Shown: positions 32,951-40,486 of the stretch, piece by piece
Layout of the letters: every line of letters starts with the position of its first letter
How positions within the stretch are numbered: position 1 is the first letter of the stretch
Source: Catenulispora sp. GP43
Lineage (GTDB): Bacteria > Actinomycetota > Actinomycetes > Streptomycetales > Catenulisporaceae
Assembly (NCBI RefSeq): GCF_041260665.1
Contig: NZ_JBGCCT010000040.1
Location: forward strand, 1 to 64,000
Length of the DNA stretch: 64,000 bases
Direction of reading: 5' to 3'
The notes under the pieces: generated by a model
Seen by the model: only the letters and a program-made list of their open reading frames with translations
Told to the model about the DNA's origin: nothing
Databases searched by the model: none
Position numbers and translations under genes: made by a program

Positions 32951-33945
32951 AACGCCTCCCGCGCAACGTCCATCCGCACACACGCCGCGCTCCGTACGTC
33001 CCCGTCCCCGCCCGCGTCCCCGGCCGCGACCAGCGGCGGCTCGGCGGTCAGGCACTCCTCGGCGGCGATCGGGCACCGCGGCGCGAACGTGCAGCCCGCC
33101 GGCAGGTGCGCCGGGTCCGGCGGGTCGCCGGGCAGGCCGCGCGGGCCTCGGCGGGAGGCCGGGTCGCCGATGCGCGGGAAGGCGTCGGCCAGGGCGCGGC
33201 CGTAGGGGTGCCGGGCGTCGGCGAACACCTCGGCGGCCGGGCCCTGCTCGACGATCCGGCCCGCGTACATCACCGCCAGGCGGTCGCAGTGCTCGGCCAG
33301 GACCGCCAGGTCGTGGCTGATCATCAGCAGGCTGATGCCGTGCTCGGCGACCAGCTCGCCGATCAGGCGCAGGATCTGCGCCTGGATCATCACGTCCAGC
33401 GCCGTGGTCGGTTCGTCGGCCACGATCAGGCGCGGCGAGCAGGCCAGCGCCATGGCGATCATCACGCGCTGCCGCTGGCCGCCGGACAGCTCGTGCGGGT
33501 ACGCCGCGGCGCGCGCCGCGACCAGGCCGACCTGGTCCAGCAGGGTGGCCACCCGGCGGTCGGCGGCGGCCCGGGACACCGTCCTGTCGTGCAACAGGAT
33601 CGGCTCGGCGATCTGGTCCCCGACCCGGCGCACCGGGTTCAGCGAGTGCATCGCGCCCTGGAACACGATCGAGGCCTCGGCCCAGCGCACCGCGCGCAGC
33701 CGGCCCCAGGTCATGGCCTGCACGTCCTCGTCGTCCAGCAGGATCTTGCCGCTCACCTCCGCCGACTTGGGCAGCAGCCGCAGGACCGCGCCGGCCAGTG
33801 TCGACTTGCCGCAGCCGGACTCCCCGGCCAGGCCCAGCCGGCCGCCGGCGGGCAGCGCGAGGTCCACGCCGCGCACCGCCGGGACCGGGCCGGCTGCTGT
33901 TTTGTAGGAGACGCTCAGGTCTTCCAACCGGAGAACGTCGTTCAT
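32947..33945 (-). CDS. Oligopeptide ABC transporter ATP-binding protein (OppD-like)
   Basis: A 332-residue cytosolic ATPase, partner of the OppF-like subunit. Walker A GESGCGKST, Q-loop SIVFQGAMHSLNPV, signature LSGGQRQRVMIAMALA, Walker B LIVADEPTTALD, switch ISHDL, then the peptide-importer tail HPYGRALADAFP and GCTFAPRCPIA. The ATG at 33943-33945 overlaps the permease stop (ATGA). Confidence 0.9.
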   Translation of the reverse strand: MNDVLRLEDLSVSYKTAAGPVPAVRGVDLALPAGGRLGLAGESGCGKSTLAGAVLRLLPKSAEVSGKILLDDEDVQAMTWGRLRAVRWAEASIVFQGAMHSLNPVRRVGDQIAEPILLHDRTVSRAAADRRVATLLDQVGLVAARAAAYPHELSGGQRQRVMIAMALACSPRLIVADEPTTALDVMIQAQILRLIGELVAEHGISLLMISHDLAVLAEHCDRLAVMYAGRIVEQGPAAEVFADARHPYGRALADAFPRIGDPASRRGPRGLPGDPPDPAHLPAGCTFAPRCPIAAEECLTAEPPLVAAGDAGGDGDVRSAACVRMDVAREAL

Positions 33946-34781
33946 GAGGCCTCCTGAAGCCGCGGGTTCAGCACCTGCTCCAGTGCTCGGCCGACGAGGG
34001 TGAAGGCCAGCGCCACCGCGACGATCGCGGCGCCCGGCGGCAGCAGGATCCACCAGTCGCCGGCGCTGACCGCGCCGACGTCCCGGGCCAGCTGCAAGGT
34101 CGTGCCCCAGGACACCTTCGTGGGGTCGCTCAGGCCCAGGAACGCCAGCGTGGCCTCGGTGAGGATCGCGGCCGACACCGTCAGCGTGGCCTGGGCCAGC
34201 ATCAGGGGCATGACGTTGGGCAGGATGTGCCGGCGCATCACGTGCCAGTGCCCGCCGCCCAGCGCCCTGGCCCGCTCGATGTACGGCCGGGACTCCACCG
34301 ACAGCGTCTGGGCCCGCACCACGCGTGCCGTGGTCGGCCACGCGGTCACCCCGATCGCCACCACCACCGTGCTGACCCCCGGAGTGAGCACCGAGGCCAG
34401 CGCGGTGGCCAGCACCAGCACCGGCAGCACCAGGAACCAGTCGGTGACGCGCATCAGCACCGTGTCGACCCAGCCGCCGAAGTGCCCGGCGGTGACGCCG
34501 ACCAGCGCCCCGATCCCGACCGCCAGCAGCGTGGCCAGCAGGCCCACGGTCAGCGAGATCCGCGCGCCCCAGATGGTGACGGCCACCATCGAGCGGCCGT
34601 AGGCGTCGGTGCCGAGCAGGAAGTGGCCGGAGGGCGCCTGGCGCGGCGTGCCCGGCGCGAACACCGCGGACAGATCGTTGCCGGAGATGAACAAGGGGGC
34701 TGCCAAGGCCACCAGGGCGGTCAGGACCAGGAAGGCCAGGCCGGCCATCCCGGCGCGGCGCCGGCGGAAGTCGGCTATCAC
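33942..34781 (-). CDS. Oligopeptide ABC transporter permease (OppC-like)
   Basis: A 279-residue inner-membrane permease with about six helices. It has the OppC-type entry LLGTDAYGRSMVAVTIWGARISL and the EAA loop (YIERARALGGGHWHVMRRHILPN). GTG start at 34779-34781 in a GTGA overlap with the preceding permease gene. It forms the channel with the OppB-like protein. Confidence 0.9.
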   Translation of the reverse strand: MIADFRRRRAGMAGLAFLVLTALVALAAPLFISGNDLSAVFAPGTPRQAPSGHFLLGTDAYGRSMVAVTIWGARISLTVGLLATLLAVGIGALVGVTAGHFGGWVDTVLMRVTDWFLVLPVLVLATALASVLTPGVSTVVVAIGVTAWPTTARVVRAQTLSVESRPYIERARALGGGHWHVMRRHILPNVMPLMLAQATLTVSAAILTEATLAFLGLSDPTKVSWGTTLQLARDVGAVSAGDWWILLPPGAAIVAVALAFTLVGRALEQVLNPRLQEAS

Positions 34782-35845
34782 GAGGTGCGCACTCTCGGGT
34801 CGAGGATCGGGTAGAGCAGTTCGGCCAGCAGGTTCATCACGATCACGGCCGCCGAGAAGAAGATGAACAGGCCCTCCAGCAGCGGCTGGTCCGGCACGGT
34901 CAGCGCCTCGTAGAACAGCGATCCCAGGCCCGGCCAGGAGAAGATGGTCTCGGTCAGGATCGAGCCGGACACCGCGGTGCCCAGGTTCAGGAACACCAGG
35001 GTGACGGCCGGCAGCATCGCGTTCGGCACGGCGTGCTTGCGCCGGACGTCGTCCTCGCGCAGGCCCTTGGCGCGCGCCGTGGTCAGGTAGTCGGCGCCGA
35101 CCTCCTCCAGCAGCGTGGCGCGCATGGTGAGCAGGTACTGCGCGTAGACCACCGCGACCAGCGTCAGGCAGGGCAGCACCAGGTGCCGCAGGTGGTCCCA
35201 GATCGAGGGGAGGAGCCCGTGCACGTTCGGCGAGTTCATGCCGCCGGTCGGGAACATGCCCGGGATCGGCCCGAAGCCGACGCCGAACACCACGATCAGG
35301 ATCAGCGCCAGCCAGAACGTCGGCATCGACCACAGCACCAGCGCGATGCCGGTGTTCGCGCGGTCGGCGCGGCCGCCGTGCTTCCACGCCGAGCGCACGC
35401 CGATGCGCAGGCCCAGGAACGCCGCGATCAGCGTCGCGGTGCCGACCAGGTAGACGGTGGCCCACACGTGGCTGCCGATCAGAGCGCTGACCGACGTCTT
35501 GTACTGGTAGGAGGTGCCCAGGTCGCCGCGGGCCACGCGCGCGGCGTAGTCGCCGAACTGCGCGATCAGCGGCTTGTCGATGCCGAACTGGTGGCGCATC
35601 GTGGCCATCTGGGCGGCGCTGACCGGATGGCCCCGGGTCAGCGCCCGCACCGGGTCGCCGGGGATGACACGGAACAGGAAGAAGCCGGTGAACACCACGG
35701 CCAGCATGCTCACCAGCGCGCCGGCCAGGCGGCCGACGACGTAGCGCAGGGGGATGACGGGGCCGCGCCGCCGGGGCGCCGCGGCCCCGGCCGGAGCCGG
35801 AGGAGGGGACGCGGCGTCCGGCAGGGCGGAAGCGGTGATCGACAC
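34778..35845 (-). CDS. Oligopeptide ABC transporter permease (OppB-like)
   Basis: A 355-residue inner-membrane permease with an extra Pro/Ala-rich N-terminal tail of about 30 residues. Helix one carries the OppB sequence GRLAGALVSMLAVVFTGFFL, followed by RVIPGDPVRAL. The EAA loop is DYLTTARAKGLREDDVRRKH, and the ending is NLLAELLYPILDPRVR. The GTG at 35843-35845 starts five bases after the stop of the binding-protein gene; the GAGGAA site is rather far upstream, so an internal start is possible. Confidence 0.88.
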   Translation of the reverse strand: MSITASALPDAASPPPAPAGAAAPRRRGPVIPLRYVVGRLAGALVSMLAVVFTGFFLFRVIPGDPVRALTRGHPVSAAQMATMRHQFGIDKPLIAQFGDYAARVARGDLGTSYQYKTSVSALIGSHVWATVYLVGTATLIAAFLGLRIGVRSAWKHGGRADRANTGIALVLWSMPTFWLALILIVVFGVGFGPIPGMFPTGGMNSPNVHGLLPSIWDHLRHLVLPCLTLVAVVYAQYLLTMRATLLEEVGADYLTTARAKGLREDDVRRKHAVPNAMLPAVTLVFLNLGTAVSGSILTETIFSWPGLGSLFYEALTVPDQPLLEGLFIFFSAAVIVMNLLAELLYPILDPRVRTS

Positions 35846-35850
35846 GTGCG

Positions 35851-37737
35851 CTACTCGCGTTCCTCGGCCGTGGCGCCGCGGCGCCGGCGGGTCAGGACCA
35901 GGGCACCGCCGCCGCCGATCACCACGATCGCGATCACGATGCCGGCGATCAGGCCGGTGTTCGAGCTCGACGAGGAGGAGGAGCCCGAGGAGGCGGCGGC
36001 GGGCTTGGCGGACCAGAAGGCCCAGTAGCCGTCCTGGCCCCAGTACAGGCCGTTGGGCTGCGGCTGCTTGTCCATGGAGCCGATGACGTCGGACCGGTAG
36101 GCCTCCAGCACGTTCCCGTAGTACAGGACGTTGACGTAGGCGTCGGTGTAGAGCGTCTGCTCCATCTGCTTCACGTCGGCGGCCCGGGTGGCCGGGTCGT
36201 ATTCGGTGATCTGCTTCTGGTACAGCGCGTCGTAGTTCTTGTCGCAGATGAAGTCGTCGCCGTTGAAGGTCTTGCCCGGGGCGGTGGGCCGGCCGTCGCA
36301 CTTCTGGATCGACAGCACGGCGTCCGGGTCCGGGTTCTCGCCCCAGCTGTCGAAGGCCAGGTCGAAGGTGCCGGCGGTCTCGGTGTCGGCGAGCTTGCCC
36401 TGGTCCATGATCTGGGTGGTGGTGGCGATTCCCACGGCCTTGAGCCAGTCGGCGAGGTACGCGGCGTTCTGGGTGTCGTCGGGCCGGTTGCTCTCACCCA
36501 TGATGCGCAGGGTCAGCGGCTTGCCGTCGGGGGTGGTGCGCATCCCGTTGGAGCCCTTCTTGTACCCGGCGGCGTCCAGCATCTGGTTCGCCTTGTCCGG
36601 GTTGTAGCTGTAGGCCGTGGACGGGTCGGGGTCCCAGTGGTAGGCGGAGAAGATCGGGGCTATGTAGCCGCTGCCGACCGTGCCGTACCCGCCGAGGGTC
36701 TTGGCGACCAGCGTCTTGGTGTCGATCGCGTACATCAGCGCCTGGCGGAACTGCTGGTTCTGCAACGCCGGGTTGCCGTCGCCGAACGCCTGCCCGCTGG
36801 TGGTGGTCGCGCCGGGGTTGACCGCCAGGGCGTAGAATCGCTTGCCCTGGGCGTTGTTGGTGGCGATGTCCGACTGGCCCTTCAGCGCGTCGTACTGCGC
36901 CGGGGTCAGGCCGCTGACGAAGTCGACCTCGCCCTTCTTCAGGGCCTCCACCTCGGCGTCGGCGTCCTTGTAGAACTTGAACACCAGGTGGTCGAAGGCC
37001 GGCTTGCCGCGCCAGTAGTTCGGGTTGGCGTCCAGCGTGAGGTACTGGTCCTTCTGGTAGCCGGTGAGGATGAACGGCCCGTCGCCGACCACCGGGAACT
37101 GGGTGTCGTTGTTGAACGTGCCGATGTCCGCCACGTGCGAGGCCCAGACGTGCTGCGGCACGATCGGGACGTCCAGCGCGAGCATCGTGGACTGCGGCTG
37201 CTTCAGGGTGACGACCAACTGGTTCCCGGTGGCCGTCACCTTGGAGAAGTTGGCGACGAAGTTGCCGTTCGCGGTGGCCGCGTCGGCGTTGGTCATCATC
37301 AGGTTGTAGGTGAACGCCACGTCGGCGGCGGTCACCGGCTGCCCGTCGGACCACTTCATCCCGTCTCGGATGGTGAAGGTCCAGGTCAGCTTGTCCGCCG
37401 AGGTGGTCCAGGACGTCGCCAGCGCGCCGATCGCGTGGTCGTCGGTGGCGTCGTAGTTCGTGAGGAAGTCGTACATCAGGCGGTGGATCTGGGTGGGCAG
37501 CGCGCGCTGGGCCAGGAACGGCGAGAGCGAGTCGATGCTGCCGGTGGTCGCGACGGTCAGGGTCTTGCCGCTGCTGGCGGCCGAGCTCGGCGCCGCCTGG
37601 GCGTACGAGGTCTGACTATGGGTGCCGCGCGCCTGGGCCGGCCCGGAGGCGGCCGCGGCCGGGGCGCTCAGCACCGCCGCCCCGGCCAGGGCCGCCGCCA
37701 GGGCGAAAGCGCGTCGTCGGGGGTTCGGGAAGGGCAT
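35851..37737 (-). CDS. ABC transporter substrate-binding protein, family 5 (OppA/DppA-like), with C-terminal membrane anchor
   Basis: A 628-residue exported solute-binding protein and first gene of the importer operon. The signal peptide (1-30) ends in ASA-type residues with no lipobox cysteine. The family-5 fold runs about 55-570: FTIRDGMKWSDGQPVTAADVAFTYN, LDANPNYWRGKPAFDHLVFKFY, FRQALMYAIDTKTLV. After a Ser-rich stretch (ASSGSSSSSSSN) a transmembrane helix (TGLIAGIVIAIVVIGGGGALVL) and RRRRG tail close the protein, so it is held by a C-terminal anchor rather than lipid. Substrates are peptides; wall muropeptides are inferred from the coupled amidase. ATG start 37735-37737. Confidence 0.88.
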   Translation of the reverse strand: MPFPNPRRRAFALAAALAGAAVLSAPAAAASGPAQARGTHSQTSYAQAAPSSAASSGKTLTVATTGSIDSLSPFLAQRALPTQIHRLMYDFLTNYDATDDHAIGALATSWTTSADKLTWTFTIRDGMKWSDGQPVTAADVAFTYNLMMTNADAATANGNFVANFSKVTATGNQLVVTLKQPQSTMLALDVPIVPQHVWASHVADIGTFNNDTQFPVVGDGPFILTGYQKDQYLTLDANPNYWRGKPAFDHLVFKFYKDADAEVEALKKGEVDFVSGLTPAQYDALKGQSDIATNNAQGKRFYALAVNPGATTTSGQAFGDGNPALQNQQFRQALMYAIDTKTLVAKTLGGYGTVGSGYIAPIFSAYHWDPDPSTAYSYNPDKANQMLDAAGYKKGSNGMRTTPDGKPLTLRIMGESNRPDDTQNAAYLADWLKAVGIATTTQIMDQGKLADTETAGTFDLAFDSWGENPDPDAVLSIQKCDGRPTAPGKTFNGDDFICDKNYDALYQKQITEYDPATRAADVKQMEQTLYTDAYVNVLYYGNVLEAYRSDVIGSMDKQPQPNGLYWGQDGYWAFWSAKPAAASSGSSSSSSSNTGLIAGIVIAIVVIGGGGALVLTRRRRGATAEERE

Positions 37738-37826
37738 GGCGTCCTCACAAACGGTGTGGTGGTGCCTTGCGGTGTTGTGGTCTCACGCCTCATACAGCGA
37801 CACCGTGGCGCCGAGTGTGGCAATTC

Positions 37827-37843
37827 CTTGAGGAGTCGTCAAG
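37827..37843 (-). promoter_or_regulatory. Possible operator at the promoter of the peptide-importer operon
   Basis: CTTGA-GGAGTCG-TCAAG (37827-37843) is an inverted repeat overlapping a minus-strand TTGACG (37837-37842) in the 249-base gap between the importer operon and the divergent DeoR gene. No good -10 is seen 16-18 bases on, so the promoter call is weak. Binding by the DeoR protein is a guess from position. Confidence 0.3.
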
Positions 37844-37986
37844 AGTCCACGCATTGTTCGGCCAAGAAACCACATATTCCCCAGCTGATGGCGGAGGTCG
37901 GACGACCAGCGGCGGTGAACCCCACTACGCTGAGGGCAGCGCGCGACCGCGCGCGTCCGCCCCGGCCAGCTGTGGAGTCCCGACCG

Positions 37987-38793
37987 ATGAAGGAAGAACT
38001 GCTCGACGCGGTCCTCCCCGAGGAGCGCCGCCTGCGCATCGCCGCACAGCTGCGCCGCGACACCCGGGTCCGCGTCGAGGATCTGGCCGCGCGCTACGGC
38101 GTCTCCGGCGAGACCATCCGCCGGGACCTGCAGGTCCTGGAGGAGCGCGGCATCCTGCGCCGGGTCTACGGCGGCGCGGTCGCGCAGGAGTCGCGGGGCT
38201 GGGAGCCCGGCGCCGACGAGCGGGCCATCGCCCGGCTGGACCCCAAGCGCGCCATCGCCGCCGCGGCCGCCGCGCTGGTCGAGCCCGGCGAGACCCTGGT
38301 CTTCGACCTGGGCACCACGGTCGCCGAGACGGCGCGCGCACTGCCGGCCACCTTCAGCGGCCGGGCGCTGTGCGTGGCGCTGCCGACCGCCGCGGAGCTC
38401 GCCGGCCGCGAGGGCGTCGAGGTCCACCTGGCCGGCGGGCAGGTGCGGCGCGGCGACCTGTCGTGCGTGGGCCCGGGCTCGGAGAAGTTCTTCGAGCGCT
38501 TCTTCGCCGACCGCGCGTTCATCGCCGCCTCCGGCGTGCACCTGAAGGCCGGGGTGACCAGCGAGCAGCTGGAGGAGATCCCGGTCCGGCAGGCGATCCT
38601 GGGCCAGGCCCAGTCCGTGTACGTGCTCGCCGACGGCGCCAAGCTCGGCCGGGTCGCGGTCGGCCGGGTGTGCCCGCTGTCCGCGGTCACCGCGATCGTC
38701 ACCGACTCCGGCGCGGACCCGGACGCGGTGCGCGCGCTGGAGCAGAGCGGGACCCGGGTGATCGTCGCGCCGACCGGCTCGGAGCTGGACTGA
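37987..38793 (+). CDS. DeoR-family transcriptional regulator
   Basis: A 268-residue cytosolic repressor. The N-terminal winged helix (about 10-65) has VRVEDLAARYGVSGETIRRDLQVLEERGILRRVYGGAV, the DeoR signature. The C-terminal sugar-phosphate sensor shows VFDLGTTVAETARAL, VHLAGGQVR, FADRAFIAASGVHLKAGVTS and VYVLADGAKLGRVAVG. Such proteins usually sense a phosphorylated sugar, which would fit the two BadF-type kinases. ATG at 37987, with GTGGAG nine bases before it. It is divergent from the importer operon, the usual place of a local regulator. The gene's last codons are duplicated downstream. Confidence 0.88.
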   Translation: MKEELLDAVLPEERRLRIAAQLRRDTRVRVEDLAARYGVSGETIRRDLQVLEERGILRRVYGGAVAQESRGWEPGADERAIARLDPKRAIAAAAAALVEPGETLVFDLGTTVAETARALPATFSGRALCVALPTAAELAGREGVEVHLAGGQVRRGDLSCVGPGSEKFFERFFADRAFIAASGVHLKAGVTSEQLEEIPVRQAILGQAQSVYVLADGAKLGRVAVGRVCPLSAVTAIVTDSGADPDAVRALEQSGTRVIVAPTGSELD

Positions 38794-38838
38794 CCCTCCG
38801 GGCTGGACTGACCCTCTGGGCTAGACTGACACTCAGGG
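38785..38838 (+). repeat. 18-bp direct repeat in three copies at the end of the DeoR gene
   Basis: CTGGACTGACCCTCCGGG (38785-38802) is followed directly by a copy with one change (38803-38820) and one with three (38821-38838). The first copy contains the last two codons and stop of the gene, so the following copies repeat the gene end, including the TGA. The sites are in tandem with no spacer. Confidence 0.9.
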
Positions 38839-38869
38839 TTTTGAGCAAGGCGGGTTTCCCAGCAAGGCG

Positions 38870-38903
38870 AAGGCCCCGGCGGACTGCGGTTCGCCGGGGC
38901 CTT
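38870..38903. terminator. Bidirectional terminator, DeoR and C39-like genes
   Basis: A perfect 12-bp stem (38870-38881 with 38892-38903), 10-base loop and TTGT tail lie between convergent genes. Confidence 0.8.
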
Positions 38904-38928
38904 GTCTGCGGGGGCTGTTACACGCGCG

Positions 38929-40293
38929 TCACCATGTCGGGTTGTTCGGGTCCGCGACCGGCGGCAGCGCCATGTCGTGCGGCTTGTACAGGTAGGCCAC
39001 GCCGCCGGAGCCGTAGCCGGTGGTGCCGTCCGAGCGGGTCCAGTACGTCCGCTCCCAGATGTTCTCCAGCTGGCTGCGCTGGTAGACGTGGTGCACGGCG
39101 GCGTCCGAGGGCGAGAACGGGTCGTCGACGACGAAGTCGCCGGCCGCGGTGAACCCGGCGACCACCATCAGGTGCCCGGCGGTGCCGTAGCCGGAGCCGG
39201 TGAGCTCGCCGTTGTCGAAGGCCACGGAGATGGCCACCGGGATGCCCGCCTTGACCAGCGTCTCCAGGTCGTCGACCGAGGGCAGCTGGACGACCTCGGC
39301 GTCCAAACCGTAGTGCGCGGCGTAGGCGGCGTTGAAGGGCCAGTTGCCGGTGCCCTGGTAGGCGTAGTCGTACGTCGAGCGCGCCGCGTAGTCCACGCTC
39401 GGGTCGGCGTAGGACGGGTCCACCCAGGACATGTCGGCGGCGGTGGGCCCGTCGCCCCAGAACTCGGTGATCATCTCGCTGGAGGTCGGGCTGCACCAGG
39501 CGTCCCCGCCGCCGCCGTACTGGCTGTACTGCCCGACGTGGATCTGCTGTGAGTACTGCGGGACCGCGAGGTCCGTGCCCTCGGCGCCGCCCAGCGGGCT
39601 CGGGGTGACGCTGCTGCGGGCCGGCACCGCCGAGGCGAACGCGCCGAGCTGCCACAGCCGCGGGCTGGCGGTGCTCGTCGGCAGCCGGTACAGCGTGGCC
39701 CGCAGCCGGTAGCTGGTCAGCGTGTGGCCGGCGGCGGCGTTGAAGGTGTCGGTGTCCACCTGGCCGTAGGCGCCGGCCGAGGGGCTCAGCGAGGTGCGCG
39801 CGATGTCGGTGTCGCCGGAGGCCCAGTTGCCCATGTCCAGCCAGCCGGTCTGGTGGCCGTCCTCCATGGTGGCGTTCAGCTCGACCTTCAGCCAGGTGCC
39901 GGCCGGGGTCTGCGCGTCCCAGGAGGAGACCAGCTCGGTGGCGCCGAAGCCCGGCGTGTAGGACGGCGAAGTCCAGGTGCTGTAGGCGTAGGTTTTGGTG
40001 GTGTGCAGATACGGGTCCTTATACCGGAGCGAGCCGACGGTACTTGAGATCGCGATGCCCTGCCGGTCGCCGGCCAGCGCGGTGACGCCGGAGGCGGTGC
40101 CGGACTGGAAGTCGGCCTGCGTCGTCCACTTGTGGAAGTTGACGCGCTCGGCGGCGGTGGCAGTGGCGGCGGCGGGGCGCGCGGTGGCCGCCGCGGCCGC
40201 GTGCGCCGGCCCGCTCGTTCCCGCGCCGGTCAAGCCGGCCGCGATCAGGACTGCCGTGCTGGTCAACGCTCTGGCGGCGCGCGAGGTGTGCAT
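38929..40293 (-). CDS. Secreted C39-like (papain-fold) peptidase
   Basis: A 454-residue exported protein. Signal peptide 1-32 (AGTSGPAHA). About 50-225 is a beta-rich domain of laminin-G or CBM type (WTTQADFQSG, GTWLKVELNATM, YRLRATLYRLP). About 245-430 is a peptidase_C39_2 domain: nucleophile Cys in GGGDAWCSPTSSEMITEFWG, a wall of aromatic residues around YDYAYQGTGNWPFNAAYAA, catalytic His in AGHLMVVAGF and Asp in FVVDDPF. Such enzymes may cut wall peptides or secreted proteins. ATG start 40291-40293 after AAAGG. Its target is unknown; it is placed between two amidase genes. Confidence 0.8.
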   Translation of the reverse strand: MHTSRAARALTSTAVLIAAGLTGAGTSGPAHAAAAATARPAAATATAAERVNFHKWTTQADFQSGTASGVTALAGDRQGIAISSTVGSLRYKDPYLHTTKTYAYSTWTSPSYTPGFGATELVSSWDAQTPAGTWLKVELNATMEDGHQTGWLDMGNWASGDTDIARTSLSPSAGAYGQVDTDTFNAAAGHTLTSYRLRATLYRLPTSTASPRLWQLGAFASAVPARSSVTPSPLGGAEGTDLAVPQYSQQIHVGQYSQYGGGGDAWCSPTSSEMITEFWGDGPTAADMSWVDPSYADPSVDYAARSTYDYAYQGTGNWPFNAAYAAHYGLDAEVVQLPSVDDLETLVKAGIPVAISVAFDNGELTGSGYGTAGHLMVVAGFTAAGDFVVDDPFSPSDAAVHHVYQRSQLENIWERTYWTRSDGTTGYGSGGVAYLYKPHDMALPPVADPNNPTW

Positions 40294-40486
40294 GGCTGCC
40301 TTTCGGATGCTCCGTGGTCGGCTCCCCGAACCGGGAGTGTGGCAGTCACCCCAGCACCCGTCAAGAATCATCTTGGTTTCTTGTTGATTTCACGTGACAA
40401 ACGGCGGCGTCAGTCGCACCATGTCCCCGGGAGTCGATCCGGACTCTGATACACGGGACCCCACAACCGGACGGTGATCGCGACAG

